Origin: Anniella stebbinsi
Lineage: Eukaryota; Chordata; Lepidosauria; Squamata; Anniellidae
Direction of reading: 5' to 3'
DNA length: 64,000 nucleotides
Assembly: GCA_029215795.1 (NCBI GenBank)
Contig: JARDYH010000005.1
Coordinates: 162,651,814-162,715,813, forward strand
The first letter of the stretch is position 1. Each line of letters opens with the position of its first letter. The translations under genes and the position numbers were made by a program. Under the pieces are notes generated by a model. The model worked only from the letters and a program-made list of their open reading frames with translations. It made no database searches and was not told where the DNA came from. Shown here one piece after another: positions 52,431 to 63,202 of the stretch.

Positions 52431-52647
52431 CGATCCGGATCGGACATCCAATCCGCGGATCGGAATCGGATCCGATCCAATCTGCGCAACCTCTGATCTG
52501 ATCTGACCCCCAGGTCTGATTCCGATCCGCTATCCGATCCGATCCGGGGGGTCAGTGCACATCCCTAGTAATAACACCTTCTACTTATCTTCGTTTGAAT
52601 ATATATTTATATTTCTGTAAATGCAGGTTATGGTATGCAATTGCAGG

Positions 52648-52889
52648 TTATTGTATGCAATTAGTTCCTGGTGAAATTCCCTCTTTATCACAACTGTTAA
52701 AGTTGCAGGGGCCCTGCCTTCTTTTGTATATGGTCACTCTAGTATAGTGCCTGCAACTTTAACTGTTGTGATGAAGAGGGGATTTCACCAGGAACTAATT
52801 GCATACAAATGACTCTGGCTGAAATTCCCTTTTCTCTACAACTGTTAAAGTTACATTAGCCCTGACCTGGATTTTATCTGGTCACCCTA
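52648..52889. mobile_element. MITE1, left-truncated
   Basis: Starts within the left arm at GTATGCAATTAG and runs to GGTCACCCTA. Confidence 0.85.
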
Positions 52890-53072
52890 TTTTAAAAACT
52901 CAAACTTTTTTTAAAAAAGCCTTTCTTTTTTTTTAACAAGTGAAAGAAAGAAATTCTATTTACAGTCGATAGACCAGCAAAATAACAATTCACTTAACAG
53001 GGTGAAACCATAAATTCATACAACAATCAAAGGCAATAGATTTTTCCGACAGCATCAATAGTCTACTTTGGA

Positions 53073-55120
53073 TCACATATGATAGAAATTTTGCAACTTG
53101 TGTTGTAATATACCTGTCCGTGCCTTGCAACAGCAACACAACCAATAGCTCACAAGCTCTACCAGCAAAACATTGAGTAATGGGATGCAGCAATTCCTGA
53201 CATTGCTATAGAAAACACAGTCAAACAACACATGAGCTGTGGATTCTACTTCAGAGTTATTACATGGGCAAAATCTAAACTCAATGGGAATCTTTTTATA
53301 TCTCCCCTCCAAAAGCTTGGAGGGGAGAGTATTAAAACGTGCCAGCGAAAAAGCCCTTCTGTATTTAGGGACTTCGAGCCAATTCAGATAAAGCGTCTTC
53401 CCCTTTGGTTGAAAATCAGGAAGACCTTGCTGAAGGACAGCATGGACTAGAGGAACAACTACGCAAGTTCTGGAGATCGATATCTAGCAGCCTTTGTTTA
53501 ATGACACATTTAGCATTCCCCAACTCCAGAGATAATAGGGTGGGCAGAGATAGGCCCAGCGCCTGGACCTTCTGCGCCACTGCCGTATACCAAGGAGATT
53601 CATATCGATCAGTCATCACCTGATATGGCATAAGATCTGAGGATGGAACAGGATGATGACGTAGCCAGAATATGATTATATGTGCCCAGGCTGTACATCT
53701 CAGTGAGCTTAAGCCTGCCTCCAAATTGAGAGCGGCTCCTGGAACACATCTGGGCACCCCAAAGATGGCTCTTAGGAATTTTGTTTGGACAGCTTCGAGG
53801 GAGCCCCCAAACATTGGGAACCAGATGGGGGCACCAAATAGAATCTGGGCTACCGGTTTGGCTCTAAAAACTCGGATGGCCGCTGGCAAGAATTTGCCTC
53901 CTTTAGAATAAAAGAACCTTAGAAGCACCCCTGCAGATTTTTCGGCTCTTTCCTTGGCATATTTGATATGATTAGTCCACTTGAGATTGTCTTGATACCA
54001 AATTCCCAAATACTTAAATGCTTTCACTTGGTCGATTTTATGACCTCTTAAGGACTACGGAAAAATCCTGCCTCTTTTTGCGAACATCATAATTTTAGAT
54101 TTTTGGTAATAAATTATTAAACTATTTTGGTCGCAATAATCTTTGAAGCCATTTAAGAGCCTCTTTAGGCCTAGCCATGTCTGTGAGAGCAGTACCGCGT
54201 CATTGGCATATAACAAAATAGACACCTTAGATGAACCTAGTTTTGGTGGGTGAGATTGTATCTTGTCCAATGAAAGTGGGAGATCCGCCAGATACAAATT
54301 AAACAGGGTTGGTGCAAGAATACATCCCTGTCTGACCCCCCTATTTGCTGTTATTTCATTCGTAAAATGCCCTTGGTTGCTACAACAACCCTGGGCATAG
54401 GTGTCAAAATACAATGATTGAATCAAGAATAACAGACTGTGTTCTATACCAAGACTTGCTAACTTTTCTCATAGTTGAGGATGGACAATAGAGTCGACTG
54501 CTGACCTTAAGTCCATAAATACTACATATAGGCTGAATTCGGACAACACGATAGTCAATGGTGGGGTAATAATCAACTTTACAGTTGTTCATCTAGGGGG
54601 TACTCCCCACACAACATGGTAATAAATAATCAACTGTGGTGTGGATTAGGATCAGCACTGAGTTGACTATGGCAGCATTCGGACGACACGATAGTCAATA
54701 CAACTGATGATTGTTTCCCCTCCTCCAGTTGCTTATTGTGTCATCCGAATTCAGCCATAGTTTCCCTCACTTAGGAGCAGTATATTTATATGCCAAATGA
54801 ACCAAGACTAGGCAGTGATCATAGGTGGAGCAACCTGATTTAAATCCGATCTGCTCCCTGCCCAGAATGTTATTGCCTCGGACCCATTCAAGAAGTTTAA
54901 TATTAAGAAAACTGGCATATACCTTCTCTATTGTTGATAAGAGACTAATGGGTCTATAATTGTTCGGGTCATTTTTTGCCCCCTTTTTGAACAGTGGAAC
55001 AACAAATGCCTTCCTCCAAACTTGAGGGATTACACCAGACTTGTTAATACTAGCCTAAAAATCAATGTATGAACGGATTTGCTTCACATTTGGCATGGCT
55101 AAAGCCCTTCCTTAAAACTA
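53073..55120 (-). pseudogene. LINE reverse transcriptase, broken
   Basis: Reading leftwards, 54760-55120 encodes YRPISLLSTIEKVYASFL and LGREQIGFKSGCSTYDHCL. After the MITE comes FMDLRSAVDSIVHPQL with the first catalytic aspartate region. The segment 54055-54426 has NRGVRQGCILAPTLFNLY and LLYANDAVLLSQ, where the usual YADD has become YAND. 53416-54027 has AFKYLGIWYQDNLKW and LNLEAGLSSLRCTAW. 53073-53312 has a cysteine-rich FRFCPCNN...HVLFDC tail of zinc-binding type. Several frame breaks and the altered catalytic motif show it is dead. Confidence 0.85.
54531..54756. mobile_element. Harbinger-like MITE, 226 bp
   Basis: Ends GGCTGAATTCGGAC and the complement enclose a largely palindromic interior with ACACGATAGTCAAT motifs. 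The 3-bp target duplication is ATA (54528-54530 and 54757-54759). It matches 34499-34720 in the opposite orientation. Confidence 0.88.
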
Positions 55121-55200
55121 TCCCGGTGTCAAATTCCATCTCTTTATCTTTCAAAATGGCAGAGCTGTAAACATTTTTGTAAATTCTCATTAAACTAGAT

Positions 55201-56859
55201 TTGCCCTTTGCCTGGCGAGGATGGGAAAAATCTGATTTTTTTTTTTGTCAAATTTCATATTTCCCCCCCCCCTCCTCTTCCTGGATTTGTTACCAAAACT
55301 CCTTACAAATCCTGGTTTTTCCTGTCATATGGTCACCCTACACTTGTTCAAAACGTGATTGTCATCAATCCAGAAACTAGAGTAAGCAATCTGAACTCAT
55401 CTGTACATGATGCACTCATGAAATTATATAAAACTTTATTATCTTGTTTTCCAGTAAGAGTGTGTTTTCCCCTCTCTCCTCGTCTTCTCATTGACTACTA
55501 ATCATGGCTCACAAAGTGTCGAATGAGAAGGGGATGGTAGTAGAGGATGTTCCTGCCAAAGCCTTCCATGTCAATGGGGAAATCTGCAGTTTATGAAACC
55601 AAAGCCAGTTTTGTCACAGACTGTATTCTGGCTCTCCAGTGAGCATAATTATAGGAGACGGATACCTCCAGAGATGGATTGGTTGAATCCACAACTTCTC
55701 AGGACAATATCCTGAAGGGCCCTGATGCAGAAACCATATTGAACTACAGCATTGAGAGGTTGAACATGCCTGCCATATAGCTGTTAGATATGAGGAGCCC
55801 ATCAGGAGGAAGAGGTTGTACGTCTAATGCAGAAGTAATGGAGCTGCATACACAGGGACAGGCCACCTCTGCTCTCCCCACACCCACCCATAGCCATCAT
55901 CTCATTGCACTGATCCAATCTCCTCTTCTTCTCCAGCCCTCCTCCTCCTCCTCTTCATAACATAAGGAGAGCCCTCATGGATCATACAAAGCAGTCCAGC
56001 TTATTGTTCACACAATGGCATGTGTTGTTGGCTTGAAGAATGAGTCACTCTCACCTGTCATAACATTGTGAAGCATTCTGGGTGAAGTGGCCCTGGAGAT
56101 TGTCTGCCCTTTGTTTTTTTCAGGAGAGATGTCAGTTGTTTGCAAATCCTGATGCTTTCGGGCCTGACAGATTTCCACTGCCCACCTGGCTCCTCTTACA
56201 TCTATGAGCCAAGCTGCAGGTTTTTCCTGTAATCTGTATTTTTTGTTTTGTGTTGTGTTGATTAATAGAAGGTTACTTGAATAGCAACTGAAACTTTTGC
56301 AAGATGTGAAAATTACAGATCTAATTTACACAAAGATGCAAGTAGCAACTGCAGATTGCACATCTTTCAATTTGTAAAACATCCCCCACTCCCCTGACAA
56401 TCTTAAAAGGTGGCCTGACCTGTTGGAGTTCAAGCCTGGTCACTTTGTGTGGATGCAAGTGAAAGTCCAGAGGTCTGAGCAGATGAAAGCTCCACCCCCA
56501 AAACATTTACCTCCAACATCCCTATTTTTGAGCTTGGCCATCTCTCTAATGAGCAATGTAGGCCCACCTGATCTCTTGGTCTGGGAGATTCCTCAGAGGA
56601 AGAGGTCGGAGGGATCACTCACTCTCTGGGTGGCTCGCTATCTAGCTTGCGGAGTGAGCATTTCCTAAGATTTGTTGAAGTCTGAGATCACCTTTGGAGA
56701 ACTAGTACTCCCAGTACTAAAGGTGGTTGAGTTTGTGGGAATGCGAGATACTGGGATGTATGAGAAATTAGTTTCAATACATTTTTGATCAGGATTTGCT
56801 CAGTTCACACCTCCTCCACCGAATGCAAATTCCAATCCCAATCTACAATCAGAGTAAAC
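55201..56859. other. Unassigned DNA, no supported gene
   Basis: A decayed MITE end may be present at about 55290-55341 (ATATGGTCACCCTA at its right). An 81-codon open frame at 56423-56668 includes FKPGHFVWMQVKVQ, faintly like a retroviral integrase C-terminus, but nothing around it supports this. No other features were recognised. Confidence 0.45.
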
Positions 56860-57179
56860 TAGGGTGACCAGATAAAAACCAGGTCAGGGCTCATGTAACT
56901 TTAACAGTTGTAGAGAAAAGGGAATTTCAGCCAGTGTCATTTGTATACAATTAGTTCCTGGTGAAATTCCCTCTTCATCACAACTGTTAAAGTTGCAGGG
57001 GCCCTGCCTTCCTTTGTATATGGTCACTCTAGTATAGTGCCTGCACCTTTAACTGTTGTGATGAAGAGGGAATTTCACCAGGAACTAATTGCATACAAAA
57101 GACACTGGCTGAAATTCCCTGTTCTCTACAACTGTTACAGTTACATGAGCCCTGACCTGGATTTTATCTGGTCAGCCTA
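56860..57179. mobile_element. MITE1, full length (320 bp)
   Basis: The exact 8-bp target duplication GAGTAAAC (56852-56859 and 57180-57187) flanks ends TAGGGTGACC and GGTCAGCCTA. Confidence 0.95.
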
Positions 57180-58639
57180 GAGTAAACATGATCAAATTTG
57201 AAATGTAATTCACTCCACTCTTTGAAATGCATTACATAGAATGCATACATTTTTTTAAAATGTGCATGAAAAGATATGCACATTTGAAAAATGAATTTGA
57301 ACACTATGTAATCCATTTCAAAGTTGCGTACAACAAATGTGTACATTTGAAAAGAATATGCATCAAAATACTCATGAATTTTCTAGTGCTGTGCACAAGT
57401 GGCCTCTCAAAATTCTCCACCCAATATGTGGGCAGATAAATTGTGGAGACTATTTGTCCAAATTTCTCCAGGGGCAGGAGAAATTCTCCAACAGTTTTGC
57501 ACAGGTAGGCATCACCATTGGCAAGGGTTGTAGAACAGTTTCTTTCTTTCTTTTCCTATGGGTTTTTGGTGTTTTGGCATGGCCAATACAAGTGATGTGC
57601 TGGCAGCCTGGCCCCCATTTTGCATCCTCCAGAATATCCCACATACCTTTCATAATGCTGGAGCATGTAAGGGGGTGGGGAAGGGAATGCGGCCTCCACA
57701 AAAACAAAACGAAACAAAAAAGTGAAGTAAATTTGGAGAAAACCCTGCAAAGAGTCCTTTTTTTCTAACGGGTAAGAAAAGGAAATATCTCTGAGAAATA
57801 CTGAGAAATTTTGGCTCAGCCCTATTATTTATGAACTCATTCATATACTGCCCCATAACCAAAACTCTCTTGGTGCTTTAAAGAGTTCAACACCTTTTCT
57901 AGAATCTTCCATATATTACATTTCTGAGGGATGACTGTGGATAATCTTGTCTCTAATGCAGCTGCTGGCAACACCGCTCTTTCCATGAAAGCCCAGTAGC
58001 AGGTGGGGTGAGGGCAGTGTTGTATTCAGTTCCAGGAGAGGATGGAACTAACGCTGTGCCAAAATCTGTCCTCCAATTTCCAGAAAGTTTTCTTCCCCAT
58101 GAAAGAGGATTCCATTATTCTGCCTCATTCTCAGGTCATTTTATAATTTATTTTGAAGGTGTGTTGCTGGTGTTTTTGACCTTAATTCATCACTGTGAGG
58201 GGGCTGTCTATATTTTTCTTTTTCTTACACGTTTCACCATTGCTCGACAGTCTCCCAGGCTGCCTGCACTTCCTTATCTGAAAAGGTCCTATGGGAGGAT
58301 TCAATTCATGGTGTCCTCCCCCAGGCAAGAAGTATGGGAGCCCAAGGAGGCTACAGGCTGCCAGAGAGATTATTGTAAATGAAAGACAGGACATTCTCAC
58401 AGACTCCTCAGTCATTGCATCAGTAAGATAAGCACAAGAACCTTGAACCAAACCCATGAGAATTTCCCAGAAATTTCTTCACCTTTGAATTTCCCCAATG
58501 AGGAAAAAAGGTGCTTATATTCGGGAACATGAATGAGGCGAACTGAACTTTAAATGAGAATGCGGAAAAATTCTGCGAGCTTGAACATTGCATCTTCACC
58601 CATCCACACTTTCTCCCACCATCGTTTTCTTTTAAAATT
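57180..58639. other. Unassigned DNA, no supported gene
   Basis: The first 200 bp are rich in short repeats of TTTGAAATG and ACATTTGAAAA. A stretch at 57384-57824 begins TAGTGCTGTGCACAAG and ends TTGGCTCAGCCCTA, weakly like a hAT-type element, but its flanks show no duplication. No gene was recognised. Confidence 0.45.
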
Positions 58640-59115
58640 TTAAGTTCTTGTCCCATTTAGGAACATTTTTTTGAAACAAACAAAAACAAATATTTGCTAG
58701 TTCTGATCAAGAAATGAGCTGAATGAAATTTTCAACCATCTGTAGCTTGAAATCACTTTACAAATGCTTAGCATCATTGCTGGTGTATAGCTTGGTTATA
58801 TATTTTATCTTGTTTTGTTATCAGAATATAAATGTTAATATAAAAAAATGAATCTACACTCTTTTAGACACTTAGAGGATTGCAGCTACAATGTTTTATT
58901 GTTTATTTATATCATTTTTACATCCCACTTCAACTGAAAAGGCCTCCAGACCAAAACAAAAACAAAAAACAGATCAGTCAAACTACAGGCAATCCTTGTT
59001 CACAGGCTTACAGTCTATATGACATGACCCAAAATGGAAGAGTGGGTAAAGAAGGAAGAAAATAACAAACAAACTCAGGCACCTGTTCTTCATGTTTCAA
59101 TGCAGTTGCTATAAT
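58640..59115 (-). repeat. Interspersed repeat, uninterrupted copy of the hAT copy 1 target
   Basis: It matches the reverse complement of 17073-17313 joined to 20583-20790. At the junction it reads (minus strand) GCTGCAATCCTCTAAG where the interrupted copy has GCTGCAACCCTATAAG, so it shows the state before insertion. Confidence 0.78.
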
Positions 59116-60540
59116 TGCCCTGTTCAGAAGACATCTTAAACCCTGCTGGTTAAGGGTTTTTTTGGTGTGCGAAGTGTTTGCTAAACCTTGGTCACTTTCT
59201 AAACCAAGTTGGACTGTTGTCACGAACCCTGTTCTGCAGCAGAGGTAGTGGCTCTAATCATGGCTAAAAGTGTCTTATGTAATCCCACCAGGGTTAACAG
59301 GCTGAAATCATAGAGCTTGGGAGCAAGAGCAGTCTAAATCGCCTAGGTTGCTCTAGCCAGCAAGCTAAATCTCAGCTCCTGATGGCTGCTGGGCTGAGAA
59401 GATCGCTCCAGCTTCCATGTCATGATCTCAGGGCCATAAAAATGGCCGCCAGAATAAAGGAACGTGGGCTTTATTCTCAAAATGGCCATGTGCTCAGTAT
59501 GGCACTGCTGTGCTCCAAATTGATCCAATTCTACTGGTGACTACCCTGGCTGGTGAGAGAAGGTCTGGGACACATGTTCCTGATCAGGGAGCATCCTGTC
59601 CAGTGATGGGGTGTCCATCATCCACTTCAACACAATAGGCAGCAAATGAAATGGGGTGGTGTTGTGTGTGGAAGGATGGCTTGTGGTTAGTGCTAACCAC
59701 AGAGACACACAGGTTCACTAACCATAGTCCCTGAAATGTCATCTGAACAGGCCCCATGGCCATTTGGAATGGGAATGGGCCAGGGAGAAGAGGAGCTAAG
59801 TGGAGCAGGTCTCGCAACAGAGCCAATGGAGTGGCCCTGATTCCCATCCCTGCCTCTTCTACAGCCTGATGGAATTACTGCTGCGAACTGGAACTGATGG
59901 TGGTGATTGCAAGGTCAACACTATCCCCATTTTTTCTAGGAATGGAAGGATCAGTCAATGTTTGGTCTATGCCACTTTGAGAAGTGTTCATCCTGAAGTT
60001 CATTTTGTCCTTTTCTGCATTAAGCAGTCATTTTAAAAGGGGAACTCTACATAGAAATATTTCATTGCAAGATGCACTTAAGTACATAGTTTTGAAATTA
60101 TTTTTATAATGACTGGGTAGATCCAAAATGGATTGACCACCAGACTTACTTGGTCCTGAGCTTAGCAGGGTAAATGTACAGAAAAAATATGCTTCTCACA
60201 GGATGGCTGATTTGGGGAGAACATACCACTGTGCCAACCAATGGTGTGTTCTTGGGGTTACAAAAACCACAATGGTTTTGGTGTGTCATCCGAACCCGAC
60301 AGAGCCAACTCATCATAATTGTGGAAGTGGGAAGCAAGCTGCTTAAAACAAGGGACACAAATCCCTACTCCTTTTCTTGCTGCCGCTGCCCCCTGCTACC
60401 CCCTGCTGCCTCATGCCTCTCTCCCCAGCGACTGCCCCACCAATGATGTCCAAATGGCACTTTGGAGGGGCAATCACTTGCTTGCCAACCCTTGATTTAT
60501 TTGGAGGGGTTTTGCACAAATGTGTTTGTAATCTTTTCCC
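59116..60540. other. Unassigned DNA, no supported gene
   Basis: No repeats or genes were recognised. Open frames are under 91 codons and carry no motif. Confidence 0.5.
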
Positions 60541-60544
60541 CCCG

Positions 60545-61200
60545 GTTATTCGCAGGTGCATAAGTTTACACTATCAACTCACCAGAATATCTAGCCTTGC
60601 CTCGGTAATGTCCTCATAGGTTTCATCTGTCAAAGGGAACAGACTACAGTATGAAATGTACAAGGACATTGACAAGCTGGGAATGCATATAGCCTGATTT
60701 GCATACTGTTGACAAGAAACAGGTCAGGAAAAGGTGACAAGATGACCCACTTCGATCCTAGGGGCTTTAAATGTAGAACTGAAACTTGTGGGTATCCTGC
60801 TTCCATCCCACAGTTCCCTAAGTCTCCAGTAAGTCCCTTGAAGACATAGCTACAGTCTGTGGAACATTGTACAAAAATGTGTCCATAATTGTTGTTGTTG
60901 GTGGTGGTTTATCACAATTGCACAAGTGCACAATTGCAGCTATCCAAGCCTTGCCTTGTCAATATCCTTGTCTGTTTCAGCTGTCAAATGCAGCAAAGTG
61001 AAGTCTGAAACAGACAAGGAAATTGACATGGCAAGACTGCATATAAGCTAAACTGTACACTGTTCCCAGTGACAAGTCAGGAATAGATGACAAGATCGGC
61101 CACTTAGCAAACTGATCCTCAGGGATTGAAGTGTTGAACTGACATGTGTGGGTGCTTCCATCTCACATTACCCTGAATCTACAGCAAGGTCTTTAATAGG
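60545..61200 (+). repeat. Tandem segmental duplication, ~350-bp unit
   Basis: Two diverged units (about 60545-60870 and 60905-61200) share TAGCCTTGCCT / AAGCCTTGCCT, the CAGACTACAG / TCTGAAACAG region, GACAAG...AATGCATATA / CTGCATATA, GTGACAAGATGACCCACTT / GATGACAAGATCGGCCACTT and a T(G)TGGGT..CTTCCATC stretch. Each unit contains a hairpin; that of the second unit is well preserved. Confidence 0.75.
60951..61035 (+). other. Pre-miRNA-like hairpin
   Basis: An 85-nt inverted repeat with a 31-nt left arm (60951-60981) and a 30-nt right arm (61006-61035). About 29 pairs form, with one mismatch and one bulge, around a 24-nt loop. The stem core is CCTTGTCTGTTTCAG paired with CTGAAACAGACAAGG. The equivalent fold in the first tandem unit (60595-60680) is much eroded. 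Size and pairing resemble a microRNA precursor, but there is no evidence of expression. A small palindromic MITE is an alternative. Confidence 0.5.
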
Positions 61201-61231
61201 TCCACCCTTTTTTCACGTTTCCCATATTACT

Positions 61232-61551
61232 TAGGCTGACCATATGAAAAGGAGGACAGGGCTCATGTAACTTTAACAGTTGTAGAGAAAAGGGAATTTC
61301 AGCCAGTGTCATTTGTATGTAATTAGTTCCTGGTTAAATTCCCTCTTCATCACAACAGTTAAAGTTGCAAGGGCCCTGCCTTCTTTTGTATGTGGTCACT
61401 CAAGTATAGTGCCTGCAACTTTAACTGTTATGATGAAGAGGGAATTTCACCAGGGACTAATTGCATACAAATGACACTGGTTGAAATTCCCTTTTCTCTA
61501 CAACTGTTAAAGTTACATGAGCCCTGTCCTCCTTTTCATATGGTCAGCCTA
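61232..61551. mobile_element. MITE1, full length (320 bp)
   Basis: The exact 8-bp target duplication ATATTACT (61224-61231 and 61552-61559) flanks ends TAGGCTGACC and GGTCAGCCTA. The arms next to the ends read ATATGAAAAGGAGGACAGGG, a variant of the family. Confidence 0.95.
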
Positions 61552-61559
61552 ATATTACT

Positions 61560-62854
61560 GCAAATGAAGATGAGTTTCCCCTACCACGGCAAGTCTTACT
61601 CAGTAGTTGTTTTGGCTTCTGAGATTCCAGCAGGGAAGGCCCATGTACTTGAATGCACTGCTTAAGATACAGAAGGGTTGGTGTTGTGTCATGTACTCTA
61701 GTTAGACCTGTGTACAAATTTGTACACATTCTGATGAGACTTACACACCCACTTATGAGGAATCTTTAGACATTGGCAATAGAGCATCTATGGCTAAGAG
61801 GGTGATTCCCACCCAAAGAGATCTACACTCAGACACCATTGAAGAAGATAATGCACAATGGCACATTTATTAATGTTTACACAGATTCAAAAGCACAAGC
61901 TAGTTTGGGGGAAATTGGCTGGGCAAATGGAGGCTGAAGAGACTTGAAGCATGTATTCACACACATTCAAGGAGAGGAAAGAGCTGGGTGTGGGGACTTC
62001 TAAAGGCAACTTACGTCTCCTTTAGCTGAAGCCCTTTCCTGAAGACAGCAACTACCATGTGTTGCAACTCCTGTTCTCAGGGAAGAGGAAGGAAAATAGG
62101 GAGACTAAACACCCACCAATGGCACCTTGCTCTGGCAAGCAATAAGCCTAGTGATTTTAGCACCAAGATGGAGGCTAGTCCTTCAGTGATTTCAGCATGG
62201 GGCCTTTCCTCTGGGAGGAGAGGATCAGTGATTGCAGCAGCAGTGTGGCACCTTACCCCTTACCCATCTAGTGATTTCAGCAGCATGGCCCATGCTTCTG
62301 GGTGGAGGGGGATTCTGGACTCTCCAAACCTAAGGGTACTAAAACAGTTCAGAGAAAGCCGATGGTGTGACAGCTCATAAGAACTGGAAAGTGTGCTGCA
62401 TTCTATGGGAGAAAGACTGAGCTGGCCTTTCATCTCACATAACAAAACAGGATGCTTGGGGATGATAGCTGAGTGTTCTAGCTGTGTGGCTACTGTATCT
62501 CTTTTAAACCCACTTCCCATGCCCCTGGAAGAACAAGGGACCTTGCTAATTGAATGATAAAGGCTGAACTGATGTTCTGTGGAAAAACCTCCTCACAAGA
62601 ATTGCTAGGTAGGGTTATGTAAAAACCACTCTCATCTTTTTCTTCTATGTAGGTTCGCAAAGATCAGAAGCAAGCACCCAGCTGCTGAATTTGCTAGGCC
62701 GCCTTGTCATTTCACTAGATGATACTTTTTCTTACCCGTGCCTTTCGTAGATAGGGGTTTTTTTTCCAATCCTGTACACTCAGTCTTCCTTGGTGTTGAC
62801 CTTCAGCAATTCTTCAAGATAGAATGTTTCAACAACAGCCTCCCCCATACAACA
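61560..62854. other. Unassigned DNA, no supported gene
   Basis: No gene was recognised. A few small repeats with AGTGATTTCAGCA lie at about 62150-62285. Confidence 0.5.
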
Positions 62855-62971
62855 GATTTGTGTATGTTGTATGTTTTTGTTGTTTTAATTTTTGTATATT
62901 GTTTTTAATTGTTTTTAATCCTATGTAAACCGCCCAGAGAGCTTCGGCTATGGGGCGGTATACAAATGTAA

Positions 62972-63002
<31 letters not shown>

Positions 63003-63003
63003 A
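62855..63003 (+). mobile_element. L2-like LINE 3' end fragment with (AAAT)n tail
   Basis: It matches the 3' untranslated end at 16300-16420, through GTTTTTAATCCTATGTAAAC and CGCCCAGAGAGCTTC, followed by about nine AAAT units. Confidence 0.9.
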
Positions 63004-63004
63004 C

Positions 63005-63202
63005 TAGGGTGACCAGATAAATCCAGGTCAGGGCTCATGTAACTTTAACAGTTGTAGAGAAAAGGGAATTTTAGCCAGTGTCATTTGTATGCAATTAGTT
63101 CCAGGTGAAATTTCCTCTTCATCACAACTGTTAAAGTTGCAGTGGCCCTGCCCTCTTTTGTATATGGTCACTCTAGTTTAGTGCATGCACCAGGTCAGCC
63201 TA
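63005..63202. mobile_element. MITE1, internally deleted
   Basis: It starts TAGGGTGACCAG and follows the left arm and loop to GTGCATGCACC, then jumps to the right terminus AGGTCAGCCTA. The right arm is deleted. Confidence 0.85.

Larger units (their letters stand above)
37999..52567 (+). mobile_element. hAT transposon copy 3, 14.6 kb composite
   Basis: The exact 8-bp target duplication GTAATAAC lies at 37991-37998 and 52568-52575 and fits nTnnnnAn. Ends are TAGGGGTGTGCATCGG on the left and the complement of TAGGGATGTGCACTGA on the right. Both subterminal regions are dense in GGATCGGATC-type motifs. Inside, left to right: a 185-bp tandem repeat, a leader, the Gypsy insertion (39108-45291), a transposase pseudogene (45315-47209), minisatellites, an exon-like array (48426-51710), a MITE1 (50850-51169) and a right subterminal repeat block. 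Without the two identified insertions the element is about 8 kb. Confidence 0.88.
52895..55200 (-). mobile_element. APE-type LINE, RT and 3' part
   Basis: The minus strand carries reverse transcriptase and a cysteine-rich tail, and ends in a T/A-rich 3' region. It is truncated upstream near 55200. A Harbinger-like MITE (54531-54756) interrupts it. The clade is uncertain; the motifs suggest an I/Jockey-group element such as Vingi. Confidence 0.75.

Noticed and set aside
56423..56668. Possible retroviral integrase C-terminus
   Set aside because: Only FKPGHFVWMQVKVQ is suggestive; there is no catalytic core, LTR or other retroviral sequence nearby.
57384..57824. Possible hAT-type MITE
   Set aside because: The ends are weakly similar (TAGTGCTGTGCAC and GCTCAGCCCTA), but the flanks show no 8-bp duplication and there is no second copy in the window.
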